Origin: Cupriavidus laharis
Lineage (GTDB): Bacteria; Pseudomonadota; Gammaproteobacteria; Burkholderiales; Burkholderiaceae
Reading direction: 5' to 3'
Assembly (NCBI RefSeq): GCF_914271435.1
Contig: NZ_CAJZAI010000004.1
Span: forward strand, 372,001-436,000
DNA: 64,000 bases
Positions 19,315 through 27,358 of the stretch are shown here, one piece after another. The notes beneath the pieces are model-generated. The model worked only from the letters and a program-made list of their open reading frames with translations. It was not told the DNA's origin and ran no database searches. The translations under genes were made by a program, and so were the position numbers. Numbering within the stretch: position 1 is the first letter of the stretch; each line of letters starts with the position of its first letter.

Positions 19315-19492
19315 AACGATACCTTTGGACAAGGAGACCGCGGTACCGAGGAGACACCGGCACGCGATGCGGCAAGTCTGCGTTGTGTGCTGCCGCAATC
19401 ATCGTTAGCAAAACGCGCCGTCCAGCGGTGCGCTTTGCCAACGGACCGGCGCGGAGCCGGTCGTTGGTACTACCTTTCAGACGTGCCGGCGA
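19315..19492 (-). other. Long structured 3' untranslated region of phaP
   Basis: Between the phasin stop and the terminator lie about 180 bp with no gene I can support. The stretch can fold: GACCGGC (19444-19450) pairs with GCCGGTC (19456-19462) some 30 bp after the stop, and a second weaker hairpin around 19411-19436 is followed on the minus strand by GCGTTTTG. The rest of the gap up to the dctA start (19044-19270) shows only the dctA promoter. Confidence 0.45.
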
Positions 19493-20071
19493 TCAGGCAG
19501 CGGTCGTCTTCTTGGCGGCGGCGCTGCGGGCCGTGGCGCTGGCCTGCTGGGCAGCCTTGCTGGCGGCGGTGGCGGCAGCCTGGAAGTTGCTTTCGGCGAT
19601 TTCAACAGCCTGCTTGGTGGCCTTCTGGACCGACTCGTAGGCGTTGTTGGCAGCCGAGATGGCCGACTTCACGATGGCCACGGTCGATTCCGAACCGGCC
19701 GGTGCGTTCTTGGCGAGGTTGTCGACCAGAGCCTGCACGTTCTTCGAGCCTTCGGCCAGTTGGGCTTCGGCGACCTTGGTGAACTCGCTCTGGGTTTCCG
19801 AAGCGATTTCGTACAGGTGACGGGTGTAGGCCAGGGTCTTTTCCGCGACCGGCTGCACCAGCGAAGCCTGGATGGCCAGCAGTTCCTGGGCATCCTTGGC
19901 GGACAGCGCCTTCTTGGCGTTGTCGATGTTTTCGGCGAAGGTGGTCTTGACGACCTGCAGGTTCAGTTCGACGAGCTTCTCGACGCCTTCGAAAGCCTTG
20001 GTGGTCAGGCCAAACAGCGTTTCCAGGTTTGCCTTTTGCGCTGCTGCGACTTGTTCCGGGGTGAGGATCAT
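19493..20071 (-). CDS. phaP: Phasin, polyhydroxyalkanoate granule-coating protein
   Basis: A 192-residue phasin, the same length as PhaP1 of Cupriavidus necator. It starts [20 protein letters not shown] and is an amphipathic helical protein ([20 protein letters not shown]) with a C-terminal Ala-rich stretch and a Lys-Lys tail ([10 protein letters not shown]). It covers PHB granules in the cytoplasm, controls their size and number, and is usually the most abundant granule protein. GGAGA precedes the ATG at 20071. It is monocistronic, has a near-consensus promoter and two probable PhaR sites upstream, and a long 3' untranslated region. Confidence 0.95.
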   Translation of the reverse strand: MILTPEQVAAAQKANLETLFGLTTKAFEGVEKLVELNLQVVKTTFAENIDNAKKALSAKDAQELLAIQASLVQPVAEKTLAYTRHLYEIASETQSEFTKVAEAQLAEGSKNVQALVDNLAKNAPAGSESTVAIVKSAISAANNAYESVQKATKQAVEIAESNFQAAATAASKAAQQASATARSAAAKKTTAA

Positions 20072-20200
20072 TGCTGGTCTCCAGTGGTGAACTTCAAGGT
20101 CAAGCAAATTAAACCGCCTGGATGTCAGGATCGTGACGGATATCGTTCCGTGCCGTCCAGCCCAGGCGTAGGGATTGGGTCAGGGCGCTTGCGCTGTTGC

Positions 20201-20218
20201 TTTGGTGCGCCGCAACAA
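20201..20218 (-). promoter_or_regulatory. Second PhaR-like operator, over the phaP transcription start
   Basis: The plus-strand core TGC-GCC-GCA (20206-20214) flanked by TTTGG and ACAA mirrors the upstream site (TGC-GTC-GCA). It lies immediately downstream of the -10 element, where the start of transcription should be. The flanks are imperfect. Confidence 0.5.
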
Positions 20219-20223
20219 TTGCA

Positions 20224-20251
20224 ATTCTAGGGAATGAAAAGCCTGTGTCAA
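20224..20251 (-). promoter_or_regulatory. phaP promoter
   Basis: On the minus strand a consensus -35 TTGACA (20246-20251), a 16-bp spacer and -10 TAGAAT (20224-20229) are present. This is the best sigma-70 match in the window and fits a highly expressed phasin. The leader is about 145 nt. Confidence 0.75.
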
Positions 20252-20255
20252 GCAG

Positions 20256-20276
20256 TTTTTGTGCGTCGCACAAAAA
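20256..20276 (-). promoter_or_regulatory. PhaR-like operator upstream of the phaP -35
   Basis: A perfect palindrome with 9-bp arms, TTTTTGTGC (20256-20264) and GCACAAAAA (20268-20276), around GTC. It abuts the -35 hexamer. In C. necator the PHB-responsive repressor PhaR is known to bind two sites at the phaP promoter, one just upstream of -35 and one at the start; the TGC-N3-GCA core here matches that arrangement. The whole intergenic region 20072-20424 contains no other feature I can support. Confidence 0.65.
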
Positions 20277-20424
20277 GAACGCGGCAACCGCCTCGAAATG
20301 TGCCGTGGGCGTCATGAACCAGGCGTGACACGCGGGTTTTCCAGCAGTGCTACCATCGCAGGCTGCCAATGCTTGACCACGCAAGCGTTGCGCCCGACAA
20401 CAAGAATGATCGCCTCGTCACACC

Positions 20425-21357
20425 ATGCTCGCCTTCTACGCCGACCATTTTGTACTGCCGCTGCCACCGGGCCATCGCTTCCCGATGCGCAAGTACAGCA
20501 TGCTGCGGGAAGCCGTCGCCTGCGTACCGGGGCTGATGTTTCGCGAGGCGCCGCGTGCCGGGGACGACGCGCTCCTCCTTGCCCATACGCCGTCCTATGT
20601 GGCTGACGCTTCCTCCGGCCTGCTCGACGCGGCGCGCCAGCGCGAGATCGGATTCCCCTGGTCCGAGGCGATGGTCGAGCGCTCGCGCCGCTCGGCCGGC
20701 GCGACCATCGAGGCCTGCCGCACGGCACTGGGCGAGGGCATTGCCGTGAACCTGGCGGGCGGCACGCACCATGCCTATGCCGACAAGGGCGGTGGTTTCT
20801 GCTTCAATGACGCAGCCATCGCAGCGCGCGTATTGCAGCGCGACGGCCGGGTCCGGCATGTGGCGGTGATCGATCTCGACGTGCACCAGGGCAATGGCAC
20901 GGCTTCCATCCTGCAGTCGGACCCGACCATCTTCACCCTGTCGCTGCATGGGGAGAAGAACTATCCCTTTCGCAAGGAAGCGAGCGACCTCGATGTCGGG
21001 CTGCCGGATGGCTGCGGTGACGACGCCTATGCCGAAGCACTGCAGGTTGCGCTGGATACGCTGTTCGACCGCTTTGCCCCGGACCTGCTGATCTACCTCG
21101 CGGGGGCGGACCCGCACGAGGGCGATCGCCTCGGCCGGCTGAAGCTGTCCATGGATGGCCTGGCCCGGCGTGACACCATGGTGTTCGAGGCTGCGCTGTC
21201 GCGCCGGCTCCCGGTCGCAGTGGCCATGGCCGGCGGCTACGGTAACCGGATCGAAGATACGGTTGCGGTGCATGCACAGACCGTCGGCCTCGCTGCGCGC
21301 TACCACGCACGCTACGCGCTGGATAGCATCACGCCTGTGCGGGCGGTGGCGGCATGA
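20425..21357 (+). CDS. Histone-deacetylase-family zinc amidohydrolase
   Basis: A 310-residue bacterial HDAC-like protein. It begins MLAFYADHFVLPLPPGHRFP, as in the short class-IV-like bacterial group. Active-site elements: the double His in GGTHHAYADKGGGFCFND, the zinc Asp-His in VIDLDVHQGNGTA, the third Asp in AGADPHEGDRLG and the GGYG turn that places the catalytic Tyr. It should remove acyl groups from lysines or small acetylated amines in the cytoplasm; the substrate is unknown. It is divergent from phaP and heads a tight cluster with a 50-residue membrane protein, a thioesterase and a nitroreductase. Confidence 0.88.
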   Translation: MLAFYADHFVLPLPPGHRFPMRKYSMLREAVACVPGLMFREAPRAGDDALLLAHTPSYVADASSGLLDAARQREIGFPWSEAMVERSRRSAGATIEACRTALGEGIAVNLAGGTHHAYADKGGGFCFNDAAIAARVLQRDGRVRHVAVIDLDVHQGNGTASILQSDPTIFTLSLHGEKNYPFRKEASDLDVGLPDGCGDDAYAEALQVALDTLFDRFAPDLLIYLAGADPHEGDRLGRLKLSMDGLARRDTMVFEAALSRRLPVAVAMAGGYGNRIEDTVAVHAQTVGLAARYHARYALDSITPVRAVAA

Positions 21358-21364
21358 GTACCGC

Positions 21365-21517
21365 ATGACGCATGCCGATCCGATGACGTTCCTGCGGTTC
21401 GTGGGCGTCCTGGTGCCAATACTAATGGTGCCCTTCGTGTGGCTGGCGTGGCGCTGGTCATTCGCCGTTAGCCGCTTTCGCGACTTCCCTTCATTCCTGT
21501 TCCGCAACGTCCCATGA
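21365..21517 (+). CDS. Small single-pass membrane protein, unknown
   Basis: A 50-residue reading frame beginning MTHADPMTFLRFVG, with one clear membrane segment (VLVPILMVPFVWLAWRW) and a basic tail. It begins 8 bp after the deacetylase stop and its TGA overlaps the thioesterase ATG as ATGA, the arrangement expected of a translated gene. I do not recognise it. It could be a real small membrane protein or simply leader translation that couples the next gene. Confidence 0.5.
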   Translation: MTHADPMTFLRFVGVLVPILMVPFVWLAWRWSFAVSRFRDFPSFLFRNVP

Positions 21518-21972
21518 AACCGCAAGCCGAGCACCGCAGTGCCTATCCGCACTTCCAGGCCATCACGACGCGTTGGATGGATAACGATGTCTATGGCCAC
21601 GTGAACAACGTTGTCTACTACAGTTATTTTGACACCGTCGTGAACACGTACCTGATCCGGCAGGGCGTGCTCGACCTCGAAGCGGGCGGCACGATCGGGC
21701 TGGTGATCGAGACGCAGTGCAACTACTTCTCGTCGCTGAGCTTTCCGGACACGGTCATGGCGGGCTTGCGCGTGGCGCGGCTGGGTACGTCCAGCGTGCG
21801 CTATGAGGTGGGGCTGTTCAGCGGGGACAGCGAGATCGCGGCGGCACAAGGGCACTTTATCCACGTCTATGTCGATCGCGTCACACGCCGCCCGGTGGCC
21901 TTGCCCGAGCCGCTGCGCCGCGCGTTGCAGCCCCTGACGGTTCCCTGTGTGCAGGCGCGGGGCGAGGCGTGA
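21514..21972 (+). CDS. Hotdog-fold acyl-CoA thioesterase (4HBT/YbgC type)
   Basis: A 152-residue protein of the 4-hydroxybenzoyl-CoA thioesterase family. The catalytic block is MDNDVYGHVNNVVYYSYFD, with the Asp and the His-Val-Asn typical of the group, followed by the hotdog helix and strands. It hydrolyses acyl-CoAs in the cytoplasm; chain length cannot be told. It overlaps the preceding small gene by ATGA and its stop is 14 bp before the nitroreductase start. Confidence 0.88.
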   Translation: MKPQAEHRSAYPHFQAITTRWMDNDVYGHVNNVVYYSYFDTVVNTYLIRQGVLDLEAGGTIGLVIETQCNYFSSLSFPDTVMAGLRVARLGTSSVRYEVGLFSGDSEIAAAQGHFIHVYVDRVTRRPVALPEPLRRALQPLTVPCVQARGEA

Positions 21973-21986
21973 TGGAGGAAGGCAAG

Positions 21987-22724
21987 ATGTCGCAGGACAT
22001 GCAAGCAGGCACGCAAGTAGCCGCCGGGGCTGTTTCGCGGCACGCGGTCGACTGCGTCGACCGCGCCATCCTGACGCGCCGTTCGGTCCGGGCATTCCTG
22101 GATACGCCGGTGCCGCGCGAAACGGTCGAAGAGATACTCGCCGTTGCCAGCCGCGCGCCATCCGGCACCAACACGCAACCGTGGCGCGTCTATGTGCTGG
22201 CCGGGGACGCCAAGGCCAGGCTGTGCGCCGACTTGATGGCTGCGTATGAAGACCCGGAGCGCGACACCAAATACCTGGAAGAGTATCCGTACTACCCGCG
22301 CTCATGGGTGAACCCCTATCTGGAGCGCCGCCGCAAGGTGGGCTGGGATCTCTATGGCCTGCTGCAGATCAGCCGCGAGGACAAGTCGCGCATGCACGAA
22401 CAGCACGCACGCAACTTTCGCTTCTTCGACGCACCGGTTGGCATGATTTTCACGATCGACCGGATCATGGAGCTCGGTAGCTGGCTCGACTATGGCATGT
22501 TCCTGCAGAGCATCATGATCGCCGCCAGGGCGCGTGGCCTCGACACCTGCCCACAGGCGGCGTTCACCCAGTTCCACAAGGTCATTGGCGATCACCTGCG
22601 CCTGCCCGGCGAAGAAATGGTCGTCTGCGGCATGTCGCTTGGCTATGCGGATCCAGAGGCCATCGAAAACCGGCTCAGCACGGAACGTGAACCGGTAAGC
22701 GGGTTTGCGCGTTTCCTCTCATAG
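21987..22724 (+). CDS. Nitroreductase-family flavoprotein
   Basis: A 245-residue FMN-dependent NAD(P)H oxidoreductase. The N-terminal signature is ILTRRSVRAFLDTPVP, then ASRAPSGTNTQPWRVYV, and a C-terminal GMSLGYADPEA block. I chose the ATG at 21987 (MSQDMQAGTQ) because GGAGGAA lies 6-7 nt before it; GTG 21969 and ATG 21972 are also in frame but overlap the preceding stop and lack a site. It reduces nitro- or quinone-like compounds; the physiological substrate is unknown. It is last in the deacetylase cluster. Confidence 0.88.
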   Translation: MSQDMQAGTQVAAGAVSRHAVDCVDRAILTRRSVRAFLDTPVPRETVEEILAVASRAPSGTNTQPWRVYVLAGDAKARLCADLMAAYEDPERDTKYLEEYPYYPRSWVNPYLERRRKVGWDLYGLLQISREDKSRMHEQHARNFRFFDAPVGMIFTIDRIMELGSWLDYGMFLQSIMIAARARGLDTCPQAAFTQFHKVIGDHLRLPGEEMVVCGMSLGYADPEAIENRLSTEREPVSGFARFLS

Positions 22725-22910
22725 TGAGATATGTATCAATATGTAACGATACGCGCCGACATACAAGGAAGATTGCTGCAGCGGCGAAGCCATTGCGGTG
22801 TTGTGGCTTACGGAGATCGATGATGACGAACGTGACGAATAATCAACAATTTCCGCAATGTGGAAATGTTTGCAAATCGAACTTTAACTTGCTTCCGTAA
22901 GTCTTTAATC

Positions 22911-22939
22911 TTGCTAACAATTTCTTAATTTCCTACACT
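22911..22939 (+). promoter_or_regulatory. Promoter of the D,D-endopeptidase gene
   Basis: TTGCTA (22911-22916), 17-bp spacer, TACACT (22934-22939), in an AT-rich stretch 29 bp before the ATG at 22968. Confidence 0.55.
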
Positions 22940-22967
22940 AGCGCCATCCTGATGCGCTGAACGAATC

Positions 22968-24167
22968 ATGTTTCGGTCTGATTCCATTTTTTCCAGATTC
23001 TTCGGCTTTACGCCCCTGAGTGCCATAGCCGTTGCTGTGCTGGCATCCGCGTCGATGCTGGCCGCACCGTTGGCTGAGGCGGCCACCAAGTCGACATCTA
23101 CCCAGAAGTCTGTCAAAAAACAGGCAAAATCGTCCAAAATCGAGAAAAAGGCCAGTTCAAGCAGTAAGCGCACGACGGCCAAGGCTTCGTCTTCTCGCAA
23201 GGTGGTCGTCCTGAAGAACGGCAGACGGCAGGTTGTGGCGTCGCATCGGGCTGCACCGGTGCGTGCCGTGTTCACGCCGGCCAAGCCGTCACTCGGCGAG
23301 GCCATGGGGCTGCGCGATACCGAAGACGCGCTGGCCCTGCGCTCGAGCGTTGCGCTCGTGATGGACCAGAACACCAATGAGGTGCTGTTCCAGAAGAATC
23401 CGAGCGCGGTCCTGCCGATTGCCTCGATCACCAAGCTGATGACCGCGCTGGTGGTGACGGACGCGCGCCTGCCGATGGACGAGGTGCTTACCATTACGGA
23501 AGAGGACAAGGACACCGAAAAGCACAGCAGCTCCCGCCTGCGCTTCGGTACCCAGCTCACGCGCCAGGAACTGCTGCTGCTGGCGCTGATGTCGTCGGAG
23601 AACCGCGCCGCTTCGGCGCTGGGCCGGAACTACCCGGGCGGCCTGCCGGCATTCGTCCAGGCGATGAACCGCAAGGCCCGCGAACTCGGCATGAACGACA
23701 GCCACTTCGTGGATTCGAGCGGCCTGTCGAGCAGCAATGTGTCGAGCGCCATGGATCTGGCGCGCATGGTCAATGCCGCTTACCGCAACCCGACCATCCG
23801 CGAGTTCTCGACCCAGACCGAGCATGAGGTGAACGTGCTGGGCCGCACACAGCACTACGTCAGCACCAACCGCCTGGTGCGTGGCGGCAACTGGGAGATT
23901 GGCCTGCAGAAGACTGGCTTCATCTCCGAAGCTGGCCAGTGCCTGGTCATGCAGGCCCGGGTCAACGGCCGCAATGTGGTGATGGTGTTCCTGGATTCCG
24001 TGGGCAAGCTTTCGCGCTTTGCGGACGCCACGCGCGTCCGGGACTGGCTGGAACACTCTTCGCCGCCGGCACCCCAGCCGCACACGTTCCCGTCCTCGCC
24101 GAACCTGACGCAGACGCCTGGCGGCGCACATGCGATCCTGGCTTCGCAGCAGTCGCACGGAACCTGA
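22968..24167 (+). CDS. pbpG: D-alanyl-D-alanine endopeptidase (PBP7-like)
   Basis: A 399-residue low-molecular-weight penicillin-binding protein of the S11 family. After an N-terminal hydrophobic signal (about 16-38) comes a Lys/Ser-rich linker (40-78), then the peptidase domain with Ser153-x-x-Lys156 (ASITKLM), SxN in SSENRAAS and KTG in QKTGFI. It cuts D-Ala-mDAP cross-links of peptidoglycan in the periplasm. The C-terminus is Pro-rich (PPAPQPHTFPSSP) and extends past the usual end. The basic linker may bind the wall or polyanions, which is my inference. Confidence 0.92.
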   Translation: MFRSDSIFSRFFGFTPLSAIAVAVLASASMLAAPLAEAATKSTSTQKSVKKQAKSSKIEKKASSSSKRTTAKASSSRKVVVLKNGRRQVVASHRAAPVRAVFTPAKPSLGEAMGLRDTEDALALRSSVALVMDQNTNEVLFQKNPSAVLPIASITKLMTALVVTDARLPMDEVLTITEEDKDTEKHSSSRLRFGTQLTRQELLLLALMSSENRAASALGRNYPGGLPAFVQAMNRKARELGMNDSHFVDSSGLSSSNVSSAMDLARMVNAAYRNPTIREFSTQTEHEVNVLGRTQHYVSTNRLVRGGNWEIGLQKTGFISEAGQCLVMQARVNGRNVVMVFLDSVGKLSRFADATRVRDWLEHSSPPAPQPHTFPSSPNLTQTPGGAHAILASQQSHGT

Positions 24168-24181
24168 GCTCAGCCTGACCC

Positions 24182-24212
24182 AAAAAACGCGCCGATCATG
24201 GCGCGTTTTTTT
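24182..24212. terminator. Bidirectional intrinsic terminator
   Basis: AAAAAACGCGCC (24182-24193) pairs perfectly with GGCGCGTTTTTT (24200-24211) around GATCAT. It has A-runs and T-runs on both sides and lies between the convergent endopeptidase and FAD-oxidase genes. Confidence 0.9.
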
Positions 24213-24228
24213 ATGGGGCTTCGCCGCT

Positions 24229-25641
24229 TCAGAGCAGCTTGCCCGGATTCATGATGCCGGCCGGATCGAAGGCGCGCTTGATCTCGCGCATCAGCCGCAG
24301 TTCCAGCGGGTCCTTGTACTGCAGGAATGCATGGCGCTTGAGCTGGCCAATGCCATGTTCCGCACTGATGCTGCCACCGTAGCGCATCACTTCATCGAGC
24401 ACGGTGCCGGTCACAGCGTCTTCGTGCTTCGCCGCCCAGTCCTTCGGCGCACCCGCCGGGCGCGACAGGTTGTAGTGCAGGTTGCCGTCGCCGAAGTGCC
24501 CGAAGATGAACGGCCGGATGGCCGGGTCCAGCGTGCGCAGGCAGGCTTCCATCGACACCATGAACGCCGGGATCTGTTCGATCGGCAGGGAAACGTCGTG
24601 CTTCAGGTGCGGCCCGTCCGCGCGCTGCGCTTCCGAGATTTCCTCGCGCAGTTTCCACAGGGCCTGCAGCTGCGCCAGCGACGCGGATACTGCAGCATCC
24701 TGGCACAGGCCGCGTTCCAGCGCCTCGCCAATGACGCGCTCCAGCAGTGCGTTGAGCGCGTCTTCCTCCGCAGTGTCGGCCAGCTCCACCAGCACGTAGG
24801 CGGAATGGCGCTGTGCAAAAGGCTCCTGCACGCCTTCGGCATGGGTGAGGACCAGGTCCAGGCAAGCGCCGGTGAAGAATTCGAAAGCCTGCAGCCGCGC
24901 GCCGCATTGCTCGAACAGCAGCGCGTAGAGTTCCAGCGCCTGCTGCGGCGACTCCACTGCAGCCAGCACGACACTGCGTGTGTCGGTGCGCGGGAACAGG
25001 CGCAATGCCGCGGCGGTGATGACGCCGAGCGTGCCTTCCGAGCCGATCAGCAGCTGCTTGAGGTCATAGCCGGTGTTGTCCTTGCGCAGCGCGCGCAGGC
25101 CATGGAAGACCTCGCCATTGGGCAGCACGGCTTCGACACCGAGCACCAGTTCGCGCGTCATGCCATAGCGCACGACGTTGACGCCGCCTGCATTGGTCGC
25201 CAGGTTGCCGCCGATCTGGCACGAATCCTCCGCCGCCAGGCTCAGCGGCAGCAGCCGGTTAGCGTCGGCCGCGGCGCGCCGCAGGTTCCCCAGGATGCAG
25301 CCGGCTTCGGCCACCATGGTGTTGGCAATGGTGTCGAGCGAGCGGATCGCGTGCATGCGGTCCAGGCTCAGCACCACGTTCCGCGGCTGGCTGTCGGGCG
25401 TGGCCGCGCCGCACAGGCCGGTGTTGCCGCCGCGCGGCACGACCGGTACCGCAGCCTGCTGGCATAGCGCGAGGCAGCGCGAGACTTCGTCAACCGTGCG
25501 CGGGCGGACCACTGCCTGGGCCTGGCCGCGGTAGATGCCCCGCCAGTCCGACAGCCACGGCGCGATGTCGTCGGGTTGTGTGAGCACGGTGTCGGGGCCA
25601 AGGATTTCGGTGAGACGCTGGGGCAGGTTGGCGGCTTGCAT
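24229..25641 (-). CDS. FAD-linked oxidase, D-lactate/D-2-hydroxyacid dehydrogenase type
   Basis: A 470-residue GlcD/DLD-like flavoprotein. The FAD-binding PCMH part has VVPRGGNTGLCGAATP and QIGGNLATNAGGVNVVRYG, and GSEGTLGVITAAALRLFP; the C-terminal domain has FIFGHFGDGNLHYNLSRP with the metal-binding His residues, and ISAEHGIGQLKR. It oxidises D-2-hydroxyacids, probably D-lactate or D-2-hydroxyglutarate, passing electrons to the respiratory chain or an electron-transfer protein. The context (GntR and IclR regulators, then LldE-LldF) favours lactate. It is 27 bp downstream of the GntR gene in the same direction, so it is likely in its operon. Confidence 0.88.
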   Translation of the reverse strand: MQAANLPQRLTEILGPDTVLTQPDDIAPWLSDWRGIYRGQAQAVVRPRTVDEVSRCLALCQQAAVPVVPRGGNTGLCGAATPDSQPRNVVLSLDRMHAIRSLDTIANTMVAEAGCILGNLRRAAADANRLLPLSLAAEDSCQIGGNLATNAGGVNVVRYGMTRELVLGVEAVLPNGEVFHGLRALRKDNTGYDLKQLLIGSEGTLGVITAAALRLFPRTDTRSVVLAAVESPQQALELYALLFEQCGARLQAFEFFTGACLDLVLTHAEGVQEPFAQRHSAYVLVELADTAEEDALNALLERVIGEALERGLCQDAAVSASLAQLQALWKLREEISEAQRADGPHLKHDVSLPIEQIPAFMVSMEACLRTLDPAIRPFIFGHFGDGNLHYNLSRPAGAPKDWAAKHEDAVTGTVLDEVMRYGGSISAEHGIGQLKRHAFLQYKDPLELRLMREIKRAFDPAGIMNPGKLL

Positions 25642-25668
25642 GAGTGGATCGCTTTCAGCTTTCAGCTT

Positions 25669-26388
25669 TCAGGGCAGGGGATCGTCGGTGCGTGCGCGCA
25701 GGGCCAGGCCCAGGCGCTGCGCGGCGCATTGCAGGTGGTGGGTGGTGGCCCGGCGTGCCGCGTCGGCAGCGCCTTCGCGGATCGCTTCGAAGATGGCTTC
25801 GTGTTCCTTGTGCACCGCCTCGGGCAGGCGCGCTTGCTGCAGCGTGTTGGCGCGCGCGGTGGCGACAGCCTGGTGCAATTGCAGGTTCATGTACTGCAGC
25901 AATTGCCGGTAATACGGGTTATGCGTGGCGCTGGCAATGCCGATATGGAAGGCGGCATCCAGGTCGACCGCCGGCTGCGCATCATAGAGATGCGCCTTCA
26001 GCCGTTGCAGCAGTCCGGAAAGGCTCTCCAGGTCGTCGGCGCTGCGCCGCACGGCGGCCAGTGCGGCGGCAGCGCTTTCCAGGTCAATGCGCAGGTCATA
26101 CAGGTCGGCCAGCTCGGCACGGCCCAGATCGGGCTCGCGCGGCAGCTGGAAACCGGCGGAGCCCGTGCGCGAACGCACGGTGCAGCCCACGCCCTGGCGG
26201 GACTCCACCAGTCCCTGCGAGCGCAGGTGTTCCGTGACTTCGCGGATCACGGCGGCGCTGACGCCGTATTGCCCGGCCAGTTGCTTGCCCGTGGGCAGGC
26301 GGCTGCCAACGGGATAGATCCCGTTCTCGATGTCGGTACGCAGCTGACGGGTGACCTGCTCGGTCAGGGTGATTGCTCGGGTTCGCAT
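25669..26388 (-). CDS. GntR-family regulator with FCD effector domain
   Basis: A 239-residue FadR-type repressor. The winged helix is N-terminal (VTRQLRTDIENGIYPVGSRL, then GKQLAGQYGVSAAVIREVTE), followed by the all-helical FCD domain with the metal/effector motif DLDAAFHIGIASATHNPY and HKEHEAIFEAI. Members of this group (LldR, GlcC, PdhR) sense 2-hydroxy or keto acids. It precedes the FAD-oxidase in one unit and probably represses its own promoter. A perfect TATAAT lies only 10 bp before the ATG and no Shine-Dalgarno is visible, so the mRNA may be leaderless. Confidence 0.88.
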   Translation of the reverse strand: MRTRAITLTEQVTRQLRTDIENGIYPVGSRLPTGKQLAGQYGVSAAVIREVTEHLRSQGLVESRQGVGCTVRSRTGSAGFQLPREPDLGRAELADLYDLRIDLESAAAALAAVRRSADDLESLSGLLQRLKAHLYDAQPAVDLDAAFHIGIASATHNPYYRQLLQYMNLQLHQAVATARANTLQQARLPEAVHKEHEAIFEAIREGAADAARRATTHHLQCAAQRLGLALRARTDDPLP

Positions 26389-26397
26389 GGCGGCCCG

Positions 26398-26438
26398 ATT
26401 ATATGGTTTACAGGTTATCTGAAAACTAAGCGTAAACC
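26398..26438 (-). promoter_or_regulatory. GntR-gene -10 element and flanking inverted repeat
   Basis: On the minus strand TATAAT occupies 26398-26403. Directly upstream is an inverted repeat, GGTTTAC (plus 26405-26411) and GTAAACC (26432-26438), whose arms sit against the -10 and over the -35 region. That placement suits an autorepressor site. No good -35 hexamer is visible. Confidence 0.5.
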
Positions 26439-26514
26439 CTTGAGTGATGTGTCCATGCTTCGTTGAACCGGCGGCAGGGCCTCAATTTGCCCGGCGCCGC
26501 CGGCAAGAACCGGA

Positions 26515-27303
26515 TCAGGCGGCTTCGGACTCGGTCACGTAGCCCATGCCGCGCGAGATCTGCAGCGCGGTGTCCTTCAGGTTCTGGAGCCAGCTGTCCT
26601 GCAGGCGGTCGGCGGGCGCCGACAGCGACAGGCCGGCCACCAGGCGGCGCGAATCATCGTAGATGCCGGCGGCGATGCAGCGCACGCCCAGTTCCAGCTC
26701 TTCGTTGTCGCGCGCGTAGCCGTTGGTGCGAACCCAGTTGAGTTCGCGCTCGAGCTTGGTCACGTCGGTGATCGAGGTTCGCGTATGCCCGGCCAAGCCG
26801 GTGCGCGTGGCATAGCTGCGTACGCGCGTGGCTTCATCGGCGGCCAGGAACAGCTTGCCGACGGAGGTCAGGTGCAGCGGGGCGCGTCCGCCGATGGCGC
26901 GCACCACCTGCATGCCTGAGCGCTCGCTGTAGGCGCGCTCGATATACACGATCTCGTCACCCTGGCGTACCGACAGGTTGACCGTTTGCCCGGTCACGCG
27001 GTGCAGTGCACGCATCGGTGCCAGCGCCGCGTCGCGTACCGACAGGCGTGCCTTGACCAGGTTGCCGAGTTCCAGCAGGCGCATGCCGAGCCGGTAGCTG
27101 CCGGGGTCGGAGCGGTCGACGAAGCGGCATGCCACCATGTCGTTGAGGATGCGATGGGCCGTGGAGGGGTGCAGTCCGGTAGCGATCGACAGCTCTTTCA
27201 GGCTGACCGGGTCGGCGTGCTGGGCCAATGCGTCCAGCAGCGTCATCATGCGTTCAATAACCTGGATCGAAGTCTTTCCGGGCGACTTGTCTGCGTCTGA
27301 CAT
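26515..27303 (-). CDS. IclR-family transcriptional regulator
   Basis: A 262-residue IclR protein. The N-terminal winged helix contains VIERMMTLLDALAQHADPVS then LKELSIATGLHPSTAHRILN; the C-terminal effector domain has GGRAPLHLTSVGKLFLA and the late block GVRCIAAGIYDDS. It is divergent from lldE with 226 bp between, where two TGAAA/TTTCA palindromes occur. It therefore most likely controls the lldE-lldF operon. The effector is unknown. Confidence 0.88.
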   Translation of the reverse strand: MSDADKSPGKTSIQVIERMMTLLDALAQHADPVSLKELSIATGLHPSTAHRILNDMVACRFVDRSDPGSYRLGMRLLELGNLVKARLSVRDAALAPMRALHRVTGQTVNLSVRQGDEIVYIERAYSERSGMQVVRAIGGRAPLHLTSVGKLFLAADEATRVRSYATRTGLAGHTRTSITDVTKLERELNWVRTNGYARDNEELELGVRCIAAGIYDDSRRLVAGLSLSAPADRLQDSWLQNLKDTALQISRGMGYVTESEAA

Positions 27304-27358
27304 AGGAAAATGTTGCCCTGCGGCAAATTAAGCATTTGCCTGATTCTATCTCGCATCG

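Noticed and set aside
19171..19411. TTGCTAACGAT at 19171-19181 and its reverse complement at 19401-19411, considered as ends of a small mobile element or excised cassette
   Set aside because: The arms are only 11 bp, there is no target duplication, and the enclosed DNA holds only a terminator; a chance match is likely.
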